Positions 51,550-61,533 of a stretch of 64,000 nucleotides of DNA are shown here, piece by piece. The DNA is from Algibacter lectus (GTDB taxonomy: Bacteria > Bacteroidota > Bacteroidia > Flavobacteriales > Flavobacteriaceae): positions 62,001 through 126,000 of the forward strand of contig NZ_FOLN01000006.1 in the NCBI RefSeq assembly GCF_900112395.1. Reading direction: 5' to 3'. The notes beneath the pieces are model-generated. The model did no database searches. It was not told the DNA's origin and saw nothing but the letters and a program-made list of their open reading frames with translations. The first letter of the stretch is position 1. Each line of letters opens with the position of its first letter. Made by a program: the position numbers and the translations under genes.

Positions 51550-52374
51550 ATGACCATTAATTGCAAAGGAACACTTATTGATTTATCGTCGCCAAAAGTA
51601 ATGGGGATTTTAAATTTAACACCGGACTCATTTTATGATGGCGGACAGCATAAAGATGAAAAATCTATTCTGAACCACACCGAAAAAATGCTAACAGAAG
51701 GCGCTACTTTTATTGATATTGGAGCGTATAGTTCACGCCCAAATGCCGACCATGTAAGCGAAGCCGAAGAGTTAAAACGCATTTTACCTATTGTAGAACT
51801 TGTTTTAAAATCATTTCCAGAAACTTTAATTTCTATTGATACGTTTAGAAGTGAAGTCGCCAAACAATCTATTGAAGCTGGCGCTGCCCTAATAAACGAT
51901 ATTTCGGCAGGAAAGCTCGATGACAATATGCTGAAAACGGTTGCCGATTTACACGTGCCATATATAATGATGCATATGCGTGGCACTCCGCAAACCATGC
52001 AACAACAAACCAATTACAACAATTTGGTAAAAGATATTATATTTTATTTTTCTCGACGTTTAATGGCCGCAAAAGAACTTGGTATTATAGACCTAATTGT
52101 AGATCCTGGTTTTGGTTTTGCAAAAACTTTAGAACAAAACTTTCAACTTTTAAACACTTTAGAATTATTGAACATACTCGAAAAACCTTTGCTTGTTGGT
52201 GTATCGAGAAAATCGATGATTTACAAAACCCTTAACAACACAGCTAAAGAAGCTCTTAACGGCACATCGGTTCTAAACACCATTGCCTTACAAAAAAAAG
52301 CAGCTATTCTACGTGTGCATGATGTAAAAGAAGCCGCAGAAACTATTAAACTTATTGAATCTCTCAATGCTTAA
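51550..52374 (+). CDS. folP: Dihydropteroate synthase
   Basis: The 274-residue TIM barrel joins the pterin diphosphate to p-aminobenzoate in folate synthesis. Motifs are GILNLTPDSFYDGG near 18-31, IDIGAYSSRP near 56-65, INDISAG near 116-122, MMHMRGTPQTMQ near 140-151 and DPGFGFAKT near 182-190. It is divergent from DUF1599 and followed immediately by a lipoprotein gene. Confidence 0.96.
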   Translation: MTINCKGTLIDLSSPKVMGILNLTPDSFYDGGQHKDEKSILNHTEKMLTEGATFIDIGAYSSRPNADHVSEAEELKRILPIVELVLKSFPETLISIDTFRSEVAKQSIEAGAALINDISAGKLDDNMLKTVADLHVPYIMMHMRGTPQTMQQQTNYNNLVKDIIFYFSRRLMAAKELGIIDLIVDPGFGFAKTLEQNFQLLNTLELLNILEKPLLVGVSRKSMIYKTLNNTAKEALNGTSVLNTIALQKKAAILRVHDVKEAAETIKLIESLNA

Positions 52375-52375
52375 A

Positions 52376-53056
52376 ATGAAACATTTACTTCTCCTTTTTA
52401 TTACCATCGGATTATTATCTTGTAACAACGAAAAAATACTAGAATTACCAGAAATTAATTATTCTAGCATATCAAAAATAGATGATATCTCGGCCGCATA
52501 TCTTTTTTACAATTCAGAAAAAGACAGCATCGAATTAAACCGTAAAAATTTAATTAGCACAACCAATTGGCTCGTTAACGTGGATAAACGTTTAAGTTTA
52601 AAGTTGGCTATTCCGCAGATTACATTTCTTCAGAATAAAAAGAAAAATGCTGGACATAAAAAAGAAGGCGCTAAAAACTACTTTACTTGTAACGATACGA
52701 GCTTAAAAACTTTAGGTTTTATTGAGTTTACTGAAACGGTTTATCATCAAAAAACTAGTTTGGAATACTTAGCAAAACTTACAGATTTAAATGAAGGTAA
52801 AAACACGATTTCAATAGCGTTTGACACGACTAACACCATTGCTATAACAGAAATTGACAGCAGCTTAACTTCTACAAAAACAAACATAAATAACCTATTG
52901 GTTTATCTAAAAAAACAAGATAGTACAGCCCGAAATATTTATTTAAATTTTAATGAAGATTTAAAATTTCAAGATTATATCACCTATAAATCTTTAATTG
53001 AAAAAGCCGATTTAAAAGAAAGTAAAATCTCAAACAACGAATTCATTTTTAATTAA
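52376..53056 (+). CDS. Hypothetical lipoprotein
   Basis: The 226-residue product (from ATG at 52376) begins MKHLLLLFITIGLLSCNN, a lipoprotein signal with lipidated Cys16. A longer frame overlaps folP but has no signal peptide at its start. The mature part is polar, without recognised motif. It lies 1 bp after folP and 36 bp before cdaA, so it is in their operon. Confidence 0.75.
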   Translation: MKHLLLLFITIGLLSCNNEKILELPEINYSSISKIDDISAAYLFYNSEKDSIELNRKNLISTTNWLVNVDKRLSLKLAIPQITFLQNKKKNAGHKKEGAKNYFTCNDTSLKTLGFIEFTETVYHQKTSLEYLAKLTDLNEGKNTISIAFDTTNTIAITEIDSSLTSTKTNINNLLVYLKKQDSTARNIYLNFNEDLKFQDYITYKSLIEKADLKESKISNNEFIFN

Positions 53057-53092
53057 CCTTTATTTACTAAATTTACAAAAACACTTTTACCA

Positions 53093-53878
53093 TTGGAAAT
53101 TTTTAATGACCTCTTAAACTTTAAAATTGTTGATATTATTGATGTAATTCTGGTAGCAGTGCTCCTTTATTATGTTTATAAACTAACAAAAGGCACAGTT
53201 GCCATCAATATTTTTATTGGTATTATTATTATTTATTTTGTTTGGAAGCTTACCGAATTTCTAGAAATGGAATTGCTTACCGGTATTTTTGGAGGCTTTA
53301 TGAAAGTGGGGATTATTGCCCTAATTGTAGTCTTTCAGCCAGAAATAAGAAAGTTTTTATTAATGGTGGGTTCAACGAACTTTAACGGACGACGCAAATT
53401 TTTACAACAGTTTAAATTCTTAAAAACAGAAACTAGCGATGCTACGGATGTAGACGTTATTGTTTCGGCTTGTAACAAAATGGCCATGTCTAAAACTGGT
53501 GCTCTTATTGTTTTTGAACGTAATAACAACTTAGATTTTATTGCAGCTTCGGGTGATGAAATGAATATAAAAGTGACTCAACCAATTATAGAAAGTATCT
53601 TCTTTAAAAATAGTCCGTTGCATGATGGAGCGATTATTATAAACGACAATATCGTTAAGGCCACTCGTGTAATTCTTCCTGTTAATAATGATAAAAGCAT
53701 ACCCAAACGTTTTGGACTTCGTCACAGAGCGGCTATTGGTGTTACCGAAAAAACGGATGCCTTAGCACTCGTTGTAAGTGAAGAAACAGGACATATTTCG
53801 TATTTTAAAGATGGGGAGTTTGTTGTTTTTGATGATACTAATGCTCTTACCGAAATTATAAAAACAGATTTAGCTTAA
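53093..53878 (+). CDS. cdaA: Diadenylate cyclase CdaA (TTG start)
   Basis: The 261-residue protein makes c-di-AMP from two ATP. It has three N-terminal membrane segments (about 12-75) and a DisA_N cyclase domain with LHDGAIII near 181-188 and LRHRAAIG near 213-220, the two signature motifs. No ATG is near the family start, and TTG at 53093 begins the conserved (M)EIFNDLLNFKIVD start, so TTG is used. folP-lipoprotein-cdaA-DUF3667 form a rightward operon; DUF3667 abuts the stop codon of cdaA. Confidence 0.94.
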   Translation: MEIFNDLLNFKIVDIIDVILVAVLLYYVYKLTKGTVAINIFIGIIIIYFVWKLTEFLEMELLTGIFGGFMKVGIIALIVVFQPEIRKFLLMVGSTNFNGRRKFLQQFKFLKTETSDATDVDVIVSACNKMAMSKTGALIVFERNNNLDFIAASGDEMNIKVTQPIIESIFFKNSPLHDGAIIINDNIVKATRVILPVNNDKSIPKRFGLRHRAAIGVTEKTDALALVVSEETGHISYFKDGEFVVFDDTNALTEIIKTDLA

Positions 53879-54640
53879 ATGAAATTAGCCTGTAAAAATT
53901 GCGAAAACTTACTGCTTGAAAAAAGTAATTTCTGTAATTTATGTGGCGAAAAAACAGCTTACAAACGCCTGACGGTGAAATCTTTTTTTGCTCATTTTAT
54001 CAATCAGTTTTTAAGTATTGATAATAAGCTCTTAAAAACTTTTATAGATTTATTTACACAGCCTGATTTGGTTATTGATAGTTATATCAAGGGCTTTAGA
54101 AAAACATATGTAAATGTCATTTCTTATTTAGGGTTATCGATAACTCTTATGGGACTTCAGTTTTTTATTCTGAAGAAATTCTTCCCAGAATTATTACAAT
54201 ATGGCTCAGGACTTGAACAACCAGAAGGTTTCGATATTAATAGTGTTATGGATTTCATTACAGAATATCAAAGTGTTATTACTTTGGTATCTATTCCTGT
54301 ATATTCCGTAATCTCAAGATTTGTATTTAAAAAGTCGAAAAAGTATAATGTTGCGGAACATTTCGTGATTATAACTTATACTTCGGCACACTGGTTTATT
54401 ATATCATTTTTCATGATTTTAATAACTTTACCTTTTGGATTAAACTTCTACAACGCATCGCAATTAATTTCTATTCCAGCCTTGTTTTATATGGCTCATG
54501 TTTACAAAAAGCTATATGAGTTTTCGTGGAAATCAACTATATTGAGAACTATTTTATACGTCGTAATGAGCTTCCTTTTTCCGATGATTATAGCATTAAT
54601 TTTCGGCATACTTTACGCAGCTTTTTATCTAAAAAATTAG
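53879..54640 (+). CDS. DUF3667 membrane protein with N-terminal zinc ribbon
   Basis: The 253-residue protein matches DUF3667. It begins with a four-cysteine zinc ribbon (CKNCENLLLEKSNFCNLCG, residues about 5-23), then TVKSFFAHF and about five membrane segments. No function is known. It starts right at the stop of cdaA and is the last gene of that operon; the MsbA-like gene converges on it with a 28-bp gap. Confidence 0.88.
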   Translation: MKLACKNCENLLLEKSNFCNLCGEKTAYKRLTVKSFFAHFINQFLSIDNKLLKTFIDLFTQPDLVIDSYIKGFRKTYVNVISYLGLSITLMGLQFFILKKFFPELLQYGSGLEQPEGFDINSVMDFITEYQSVITLVSIPVYSVISRFVFKKSKKYNVAEHFVIITYTSAHWFIISFFMILITLPFGLNFYNASQLISIPALFYMAHVYKKLYEFSWKSTILRTILYVVMSFLFPMIIALIFGILYAAFYLKN

Positions 54641-54668
54641 TGAGCTAAACAATATCAACTAATAAAGG

Positions 54669-56438
54669 TTAGGCAACATCTTCCTTTAAAAACTGAACTT
54701 CATATAAATTTCTATAATAACCATTTTCTCTTTTAAGAAGTTCATTATGCGTGCCTTGCTCAACAATTTTACCAGAATCCATAACAATAATTTTATCAGC
54801 CTTTTTAATAGTTGCTAATCGATGCGCAATAACTATGGAGGTTCTGCCTTTTGTAATTTTATCGGTGGCATTTTGAATAAGTTGTTCTGAATAAGAATCT
54901 ACAGACGAAGTCGCTTCATCTAAAACCAAAATACTAGGGTTAGTAACATAAGCCCGTAAAAAGGAAATAAGCTGACGCTGACCAGAAGATAGCATCACCC
55001 CACGTTCTTTTACATTATAATGATATCCGTTTGGTAACGACATAATAAAATCGTGAATCCCGATATCTTTTGCCGCTTGGTAAACTTGCTCTTCTGTAAT
55101 TTCTGGATGATTTAAAGTGATATTGTTTAAAATAGTATCGGCAAACAAAAATACATCTTGTAAAACTACAGCTATTTGAGTTCTAAGAGATTCTAAGGTG
55201 ACATCTTTTATATTAATTCCGTCTACTGAAATAACTCCGTCTTTAATTTCATAAAAACGGTTAAGTAAATTAATTATAGTCGATTTCCCTGCTCCTGTAG
55301 CCCCAACTATTGCAACGGTATCTCCAGATTTCACATTAAAAGAAATTCCTTTTAGTACAGCTTCATCTTCAACATAATTAAAAAACACATTTTTAAAATC
55401 AATGTCTCCTTTAAAAGTTTCTGCAATATGCGTTCCGTGATCATCAATTTGCGAAGTAGTATCTAGAACTTTAAATACGCGGTTTGCTGCAACCATTCCC
55501 ATTTGTAGCGTATTAAATTTATCTGCAATTTGTCGTAGAGGCCTAAATAGCATAGGAATAAACATTATAAAGGCAATTAAATCCCCTTGAGACACATCGC
55601 TTCCTTCCAAAACCACATGTAAACCACCATACCAAGCCACTAAACCCATAGCTATAGAACCCGATAAATCTGCCAATGGAAAGAAAATAGAGTTGTACCA
55701 AACGGTTTTTAACCATCCTTTTTTATGACGCTCGTTTATGGCTTTAAACTTTTTAAACTCGGTATCTTCTCTTGTAAAAAGTTGTAGAATTTTCATTCCT
55801 GTTAATCGTTCTTGCACAAAAGAATTCAGGTTTGATACTTCCGTTCTCACTTCTTCAAAAGCCTTTTTCATTACTTTCTGAAAAATTCTTGTAGCGTATA
55901 ATAATAAAGGAAGCATGATAAATACAATAATACTAAGCTTCACATTGATATAAACCATAACAGCGAAAACAACAATCATGGTCAGTAAATCTTTTACAAT
56001 CATGAACAAACCTTGACCAAAAATATCGGCAATACGTTCCATATCGGTAACCGATCTTGTAATAAGCACTCCAACCGATGAATTATCGTAATACTTCATT
56101 TTAAAACGTAGTAAATGATTGAACAATTTAGTTCTTACATCTTTCACTAAATTCTGTCCTAACCATGCCGCGTAATAAATAAAACAAAGCTGTATAACCG
56201 TTTGTAGAATTAAAACCACCAACATAATAATAATGTAAAATAGAAAATCTTCTTTCAATTTTACGGCTATACTATTATCTATGGCATATTTCGTTAAATA
56301 AGGCGTTGCTGCACTGAAAGCAGCAGATAGAACCACCATAATTAATAAGCCTATAAAAACCAAATTATAAGGTTTTATGTAAGTGAATAACCTTTTAAAA
56401 AGGTTAACGTCAAATATTTTCTCTTTGGGTTTACTCAT
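54669..56438 (-). CDS. ABC exporter, MsbA-like (membrane and ATPase domains fused)
   Basis: The 589-residue protein has an N-terminal six-helix exporter domain (about 15-320) and a C-terminal ATPase domain. The latter has Walker A GATGAGKST near 373-381, Q-loop VVLQDVFLF, signature LSSGQRQLIS near 480 and Walker B LVLDEATSSVD near 502-512. Such half transporters work as homodimers, flipping lipid or drug substrates. The substrate is unknown. It begins at the first base after truA stops, which suggests co-translation. Confidence 0.93.
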   Translation of the reverse strand: MSKPKEKIFDVNLFKRLFTYIKPYNLVFIGLLIMVVLSAAFSAATPYLTKYAIDNSIAVKLKEDFLFYIIIMLVVLILQTVIQLCFIYYAAWLGQNLVKDVRTKLFNHLLRFKMKYYDNSSVGVLITRSVTDMERIADIFGQGLFMIVKDLLTMIVVFAVMVYINVKLSIIVFIMLPLLLYATRIFQKVMKKAFEEVRTEVSNLNSFVQERLTGMKILQLFTREDTEFKKFKAINERHKKGWLKTVWYNSIFFPLADLSGSIAMGLVAWYGGLHVVLEGSDVSQGDLIAFIMFIPMLFRPLRQIADKFNTLQMGMVAANRVFKVLDTTSQIDDHGTHIAETFKGDIDFKNVFFNYVEDEAVLKGISFNVKSGDTVAIVGATGAGKSTIINLLNRFYEIKDGVISVDGINIKDVTLESLRTQIAVVLQDVFLFADTILNNITLNHPEITEEQVYQAAKDIGIHDFIMSLPNGYHYNVKERGVMLSSGQRQLISFLRAYVTNPSILVLDEATSSVDSYSEQLIQNATDKITKGRTSIVIAHRLATIKKADKIIVMDSGKIVEQGTHNELLKRENGYYRNLYEVQFLKEDVA

Positions 56439-57182
56439 TTATATTTTTATATCTTCTGGATATTCTACTTCTATTAAATACAGACCACGAGCCGGAACAG
56501 AAAATCCAGCTTCACTCCTATTTTTAGATTCAATAATATTGTGTAAATGTGCTACCGGATTTTTACCTAAACCAATATTTATTAAAGTACCAACAATGGC
56601 GCGCACCATATTACGTAAAAAACGATCGGCTTTAATAGTAAAATGCAATTCGTCTTCTACCACTTGCCATTCGGCCTTCATTATATTACACAAAAAGGTG
56701 TTTACATTTGTTTTACTCTTAGAAAAACACTCAAAATCGTTGTATTCCAACAATATTTTAGTAGCCTCCTTCATTTTTTCAATATCTAATTTTTGCTTTA
56801 CATAGTAAGCAGCATCGACATTAAAAACATTTTTCTGTAAAGAAACACGATACAAATATGTTCTACTCACGGCATGAAAACGTGTATGCACATCTTCCTT
56901 TACTTTAAATATATCGTGAATAGCAACATCTTTAGGTAAAAACGAATTAAGCTTAAACATTAAATCCACACGATCTATTTCGCCTTCAAAATCAAAATGA
57001 GCAAACATTTGCTTGGCATGCACACCAGTATCAGTACGGCCTGCACCCATTATAGAAATTGGCATATTTAATAAAATCGATAAAGCTTTTTCTAAAACTT
57101 CTTGTACCGAAATGGCATCGGGTTGTATTTGCCAACCATGATATGCTGCACCGTTATATGAAAGTTCTATAAAATATCGCAA
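56439..57182 (-). CDS. truA: tRNA pseudouridine(38-40) synthase
   Basis: The 247-residue protein is TruA, which isomerises uridines at positions 38-40 of the anticodon stem-loop. The catalytic Asp is in AGRTDTGVHAKQM near 47-59, followed by KADRFLRNMVRAIVG near 183-197. It starts ELSYNGAAYHGWQIQ, as expected. The gene directly abuts the MsbA-like gene. Confidence 0.96.
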   Translation of the reverse strand: MRYFIELSYNGAAYHGWQIQPDAISVQEVLEKALSILLNMPISIMGAGRTDTGVHAKQMFAHFDFEGEIDRVDLMFKLNSFLPKDVAIHDIFKVKEDVHTRFHAVSRTYLYRVSLQKNVFNVDAAYYVKQKLDIEKMKEATKILLEYNDFECFSKSKTNVNTFLCNIMKAEWQVVEDELHFTIKADRFLRNMVRAIVGTLINIGLGKNPVAHLHNIIESKNRSEAGFSVPARGLYLIEVEYPEDIKI

Positions 57183-57274
57183 TTTGTTTTAATACTTTTG
57201 TTGAAAGAACAAATATAGTCAGTTTTAAGGTTCTTGTGAATACTCAAATCTTAATTATATATTAAAAGATTTTA

Positions 57275-57781
57275 ATGAAAAAAATATTACTCCTTTCGGA
57301 CACCCATAGTTATATAGATGATGATGTTTTAAAATATGTAAAACAAGCAGATGAAGTTTGGCATGCCGGAGATATTGGCGATTTAAAAGTAACAGATGCT
57401 ATAAAAGAACTTAAACCATTAAGAGGAGTTTACGGCAATATTGATGATGCTAAAACGCGTGGTGAATTTCCGGAACACAATCGTTTTATGTGTGAAGATG
57501 TAGATGTTTGGATTACACATATTGGAGGTTACCCACCTAAATATAATTTAAGAGTGATTGAAGAAATTAGAAAAAATCCTCCAAAAATTTTTATTTCTGG
57601 GCATTCTCATATTTTAAAAGTCATGCCCGATAAAAAACTAAATGTCCTACATATGAATCCTGGTGCTGTTGGAAAACACGGCTTTCATAAAGTAAGAACC
57701 ATGCTTCGCTTTACAATTGACGGTAAAAAAATTGATAACCTTGAAGTTGTAGAGTTTCCTGATAGGCATCCAAAAAACTAA
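57275..57781 (+). CDS. Metallophosphoesterase, YfcE type
   Basis: The 168-residue protein has all motifs of small calcineurin-like phosphoesterases: LLSDTHSY (about 5-12), HAGDIGD (31-37), GNIDD (51-55), THIGGYPP (86-93), SGHSH (110-114) and NPGAVG (126-131). It coordinates two metal ions and hydrolyses phosphodiesters; the substrate is not known. It is divergent from truA and ends before a bidirectional terminator. Confidence 0.94.
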   Translation: MKKILLLSDTHSYIDDDVLKYVKQADEVWHAGDIGDLKVTDAIKELKPLRGVYGNIDDAKTRGEFPEHNRFMCEDVDVWITHIGGYPPKYNLRVIEEIRKNPPKIFISGHSHILKVMPDKKLNVLHMNPGAVGKHGFHKVRTMLRFTIDGKKIDNLEVVEFPDRHPKN

Positions 57782-57817
57782 TTAGTTTTATGCCTTCAAC
57801 TAAAAACAGAATAAAAA

Positions 57818-57850
57818 TAAAAAACTCCGAAGTTTTTACTTCGGAGTTTT
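57818..57850. terminator. Bidirectional terminator between phosphoesterase and DUF4293 genes
   Basis: AAAACTCCGAAGT and ACTTCGGAGTTTT form a perfect stem with a T4 loop and A/T runs on both sides. Confidence 0.9.
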
Positions 57851-57879
57851 AACGCACTAATACTACTAAGATGTTAGGT

Positions 57880-58290
57880 CTATCGTAATCGATCTACAGA
57901 TTTTACGAGGTCTTCATCCTTCTTGATGGCCTTATTAGCTAAAGCTAACAACACGATAGAAACAAGTGGAAGAAGCATCCCAATACCTTTCTCAGAAACC
58001 GCCGTCTCTCCAGATAAATTTAGAGATTGATACACAAAAAATCCTAATAAAATAAAGTTTAATATGATGTTAAGCCTCCCCAAAACAAATTGAAGTTGCC
58101 TATTTTTGAACATAAATATAGAAATTAAAGATAATACGGCCGATCCTAAAAAGAGACCAAAGTACAACATATCATCTTTAGCAAACACTATTTCATTAGT
58201 ATTTGTAGTCCATAAATTGAACACAAAAATTAACCCAGCAGAGATTCCTGCTGCCACTAATAAATAAACTGTTTGAATGCGTTGTAACAT
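57880..58290 (-). CDS. DUF4293 membrane protein
   Basis: The 136-residue protein starts MLQRIQTVYLLVAAGISAGL and has four membrane segments, matching DUF4293, a Bacteroidota family of unknown function that is typically located next to rho, as it is here (divergent, 195 bp apart). Confidence 0.9.
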   Translation of the reverse strand: MLQRIQTVYLLVAAGISAGLIFVFNLWTTNTNEIVFAKDDMLYFGLFLGSAVLSLISIFMFKNRQLQFVLGRLNIILNFILLGFFVYQSLNLSGETAVSEKGIGMLLPLVSIVLLALANKAIKKDEDLVKSVDRLR

Positions 58291-58485
58291 ATTATTTTAA
58301 CTAACTAGGCAGCAAAAATAACGGTTTCTTTAAAAAAATAGCATAAAAAATTAAAATAAAGTTGTATAATTGCAGTATTAATTCTCAACAACCGCAATAA
58401 CAGGCGGTTAATTCTTCAGAATAAAAATTCATTTTTTTCAAAAAACTCAATTTTATATTCAATATATAATATTCAAAATATATCA

Positions 58486-60156
58486 ATGTTTGAAATTTCA
58501 CAATTAAAAGAAAAGAAACTCACTGACCTACAGGAGATTGCTAAAAAACTGAACGTTCCTAAGTACCGTTCTTTAAAAAAACTAGATTTAGTTTATCAAA
58601 TATTAGATACTCAAGCCGCAGACCCAAAAGCGGTAGATGCAGTAGTTACTCCTGCCAAACCAGTAGCAGAAAAAGCACCTGCAGCTAAACCAAAACCTAG
58701 AAAACCTAGGCAACGTGTACAAAAGCCTACTCCAAACGCAACAAATACGCCTGCCGAACAAGTAACAGAAACAAAACCAGTAGCCGAACCTAAACAAGAA
58801 AAAGCTAAGGTAGAAAATAAACCAGCCCAACAAACTGAAAAAGTTGAGGCTAAAGTAGAAAACAAACCTAAACCAAGACCGCGCCCTCAAAAGGAACGCA
58901 AAAACGATAATCAACCAAATCCAAGACCAAAGCCGCAACAAAAACGCGATCAAAACAAAAACCAGAAAAACGGTAACGTGCATGCTGGAAACAATGGTAA
59001 TAAAGATAGCCGTAACCGCTACCGTGAACCAGATTTTGAATTCGACGCTATTATTGAAAGTGAAGGAGTTTTAGATATTATGCAAGATGGGTATGGATTT
59101 TTACGCTCATCAGATTACAATTACTTATCATCTCCAGATGATATATATGTATCACAATCGCAAATTAGATTATTTGGTTTAAAAGTTGGTGATACTGTTT
59201 TAGGACAAGTACGTCCACCAAAAGAAGGCGAAAAATACTTCCCTTTAATAAAAGTTAGTAAAATTAACGGCCAGAACCCAAATGTGGTTAGAGATCGTGT
59301 AGCTTTCGAACACTTAACACCTTTATTTCCTCAGGAAAAATTCAACTTAGCAGGTCGTCAAAGTACGATTTCTACTAGAATAATGGATTTATTCGCTCCA
59401 ATAGGTAAAGGACAACGTGGTATGATTGTATCGCAACCAAAAACTGGTAAAACCATGTTACTTAAGGATGTTGCAAATGCTATTGCAGCAAACCATCCTG
59501 AAGTTTATCAAATGATTTTATTAATTGATGAGCGACCTGAAGAAGTAACAGACATGCAACGTAACGTTCGCGGAGAGGTTATCGCCTCAACCTTCGATAA
59601 AGAAGCGCACGAACACGTAAAAATCGCTAATATTGTTCTTGAAAAAGCCAAACGTTTGGTAGAATGTGGACACGATGTTGTTATTCTTTTAGATTCTATT
59701 ACCCGTTTAGCACGTGCATACAATAGTGTACAACCTGCCTCTGGTAAAATATTAAGTGGTGGTGTAGACGCTAACGCTTTACACAAACCAAAACGTTTCT
59801 TTGGAGCGGCTCGTAACATAGAAAATGGAGGTTCGCTTACCATTATTGCTACAGCGCTTACAGAAACAGGTTCTAAAATGGACGAAGTAATTTTCGAGGA
59901 ATTTAAAGGAACTGGTAATATGGAGTTACAATTAGATAGAAAAATATCTAACCGTAGAATTTTCCCTGCCATCGATCTTACCTCTTCAAGCACACGTCGC
60001 GACGATATTTTACTCGATGCTAACACCATACAACGTATGTGGGTAATGCGTAAATACCTTGCAGATATGAATCCGGTAGAAGCCATGGAATTTATAAACG
60101 AGCGTTTTAAACAAACCCGAAATAACGAAGAGTTTTTAATCTCAATGAACGGATAA
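58486..60156 (+). CDS. rho: Transcription termination factor Rho with long disordered insert
   Basis: The 556-residue hexameric RNA helicase ends transcription. An N-terminal Rho_N helix domain (about 1-45) is followed by a long Lys/Pro/Gln/Asn-rich insert (about 45-185), then the RNA-binding cold-shock-like domain ([19 protein letters not shown] near 195-213) and the RecA-like ATPase ([11 protein letters not shown] near 310-320, [13 protein letters not shown] near 345-357, [12 protein letters not shown] near 403-414). E. coli Rho has 419 residues, so the extra length is the insert, which is usual in this phylum. A terminator follows at 60175. Confidence 0.97.
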   Translation: MFEISQLKEKKLTDLQEIAKKLNVPKYRSLKKLDLVYQILDTQAADPKAVDAVVTPAKPVAEKAPAAKPKPRKPRQRVQKPTPNATNTPAEQVTETKPVAEPKQEKAKVENKPAQQTEKVEAKVENKPKPRPRPQKERKNDNQPNPRPKPQQKRDQNKNQKNGNVHAGNNGNKDSRNRYREPDFEFDAIIESEGVLDIMQDGYGFLRSSDYNYLSSPDDIYVSQSQIRLFGLKVGDTVLGQVRPPKEGEKYFPLIKVSKINGQNPNVVRDRVAFEHLTPLFPQEKFNLAGRQSTISTRIMDLFAPIGKGQRGMIVSQPKTGKTMLLKDVANAIAANHPEVYQMILLIDERPEEVTDMQRNVRGEVIASTFDKEAHEHVKIANIVLEKAKRLVECGHDVVILLDSITRLARAYNSVQPASGKILSGGVDANALHKPKRFFGAARNIENGGSLTIIATALTETGSKMDEVIFEEFKGTGNMELQLDRKISNRRIFPAIDLTSSSTRRDDILLDANTIQRMWVMRKYLADMNPVEAMEFINERFKQTRNNEEFLISMNG

Positions 60157-60174
60157 AGCCTTCAAAATATACAC

Positions 60175-60209
60175 AAAGCCTTAATGTAAAAGTTAAGGCT
60201 TTTTTTTTT
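60175..60209 (+). terminator. Rho-independent terminator after rho
   Basis: AAAGCCTTAA (60175-60184) and TTAAGGCT (60193-60200) form a stem followed by nine or more T. Confidence 0.85.
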
Positions 60210-60219
60210 ACCATAATTT

Positions 60220-60309
60220 TGGCGTTACCACAAGGGTCACGCTTTCCGTTACTAGTTTTGGCTCGATGCTCGCCTCGCCAAAAGCTAACCACTACAATCG
60301 CTAACGCAA
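60220..60309 (+). repeat. Dispersed intergenic repeat, copy D
   Basis: It begins TGGCGTTACCACAAGGGTCA, continues CGCTTTCCGTTACTA and ends CTACAATCGCTAACGCAAG. The interior hairpin is AGTTTTGGC / GCCAAAAGCT (60254-60285). With the rho terminator before it and the promoter at 60501 after it, it accounts for much of the 60157-60566 gap; nothing else is visible. Confidence 0.65.
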
Positions 60310-60500
60310 GTTTAGGCCTTAATTATGTTTAATTATTATAAAACAACAAACACTTAAAGCATTAACTTTTAGGTTCTGTTCTTCTTTCTAATTAACACTA
60401 AAACAGAACAAAAGCTAACAATTTTCAGTCTAAATCAAATGTAAAGCGGTATTTAGTAGACTTTATTTCATGTTTTATCGAAAATACTTATAATACATAT

Positions 60501-60528
60501 TTTGTTATTGAAATAGTTACTATTTTTG
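60501..60528 (+). promoter_or_regulatory. Promoter of the exosortase F operon
   Basis: TTTG (60501-60504) and TATTTTTG (60521-60528), separated by 16 bp, resemble the Bacteroidota -33 and -7 elements. The -7 box ends 38 bp before the start codon of the cargo gene. Confidence 0.5.
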
Positions 60529-60566
60529 ACACGCTATTAAGCTATTAATTAATTCAAATCTGAAAA

Positions 60567-60959
60567 ATGATGAACAACAACAAAAAATCTCTTGTTAATA
60601 TAATTGGTGCTCTCGCTATTATATTAGCATTCACTTTCTCTACTAACGCAAACGCGACTTCAGTTAGTGCTGTTTCAACTACAAATGTAACTTTAGCAAC
60701 TACACACTTTATGGTTGTAGGTGGTGGTCGTTCTAGAACATGTAACTGGGGACATAAACGATGCTATACTAGACATTATGGTTCTCCTAAATGTGGATCA
60801 TGTGGTCATAACAGTCACAGTGGTGGTTGCAGTGGTGGTGGATCAACTCCAACTCCTCCAGACTCAGTACCTTTAGATGGTGGTCTTGGTTTCCTTATGT
60901 TAGGAGCTGCTGCTTTAGGTGTTAAAAAATTACGTGGAAAGAAAGATGCTAAATCTTAA
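60567..60959 (+). CDS. Exosortase F cargo protein with PID-CTERM-like sorting signal
   Basis: The 130-residue protein has an N-terminal signal peptide (about 1-30, ending ANA), a middle part rich in Cys, Gly, His and Ser (about 57-95, six cysteines), and a C-terminal sorting signal: VPLDGG (101-106), a hydrophobic stretch (107-119) and a basic tail KKLRGKK. This fits PEP-CTERM/PID-CTERM signals cleaved by exosortases. An exosortase gene overlaps its 3' end by 14 bp, so it is likely the dedicated substrate, made in the same operon. The exact role at the cell surface is unknown. Confidence 0.85.
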   Translation: MMNNNKKSLVNIIGALAIILAFTFSTNANATSVSAVSTTNVTLATTHFMVVGGGRSRTCNWGHKRCYTRHYGSPKCGSCGHNSHSGGCSGGGSTPTPPDSVPLDGGLGFLMLGAAALGVKKLRGKKDAKS

Positions 60960-61533
60960 ATCTTTACAAAAAGACATACCATTACCAATAAGGCTTTTTC
61001 TCGGAAAAGCCTTATTGCTTTTTATAATATGGAAGGTTATATATTCTGGCTTTCTATATGACTCTCAATACCTAGATCACCCATTAACTACACACGTTGC
61101 TAAAGCCTCTACTTATCTCTTAAATAACTTAGGAGGTATGAGTGATTTTTCTACAGAAAGGGAAAACACAAGTTTTATTTTCGAAGGCGGAGAAACCGTA
61201 AGCGAAATATCTGCTATTTATCACTACGATTACATTTCACTATACATTGCTAATGCCTGTAACGGTTTAGAAGTGTTTGTACTTTATATTGGATTTATTA
61301 TTTGTATGCCTTCATCATTTTGGAGGAAAACAAAATATATCATTCTTGGTATTCTACTTTTAGATGTTATAAACATTTTAAGATGTGTAGGCCTTATCTA
61401 TTTAAAAGAATATTTCGACGTTTACTTTGATTTTGCTCACCATTACCTTTTTAAAGCTGTAGTATACACAGCGACATTAATAATTTGGGGTTACTTTGCC
61501 CGTAAAATTCATTTAAAAAATGAAACTGTATAA
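60946..61533 (+). CDS. xrtF: Exosortase family protein XrtF
   Basis: The 195-residue membrane protein (from ATG 60946; a GTG at 60919 would add nine residues) has about five membrane segments and the exosortase active-site residues: Cys in ANACNGLEVF near 104-113, Arg in NILRCVGLIY near 145-154 and His in FAHHYLFKAV near 164-173. Exosortases cleave the PEP-CTERM-like tail of cargo proteins at the membrane. It overlaps the cargo gene upstream and the next gene downstream, each by 14 bp. Confidence 0.92.
   Translation: MLNLKSLQKDIPLPIRLFLGKALLLFIIWKVIYSGFLYDSQYLDHPLTTHVAKASTYLLNNLGGMSDFSTERENTSFIFEGGETVSEISAIYHYDYISLYIANACNGLEVFVLYIGFIICMPSSFWRKTKYIILGILLLDVINILRCVGLIYLKEYFDVYFDFAHHYLFKAVVYTATLIIWGYFARKIHLKNETV

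Noticed and set aside
58603-58983. Long antisense frames within rho
   Set aside because: They are shadows of the low-complexity Lys/Pro/Gln insert; the translation is Phe/Trp/Arg-rich and unlike a real protein.
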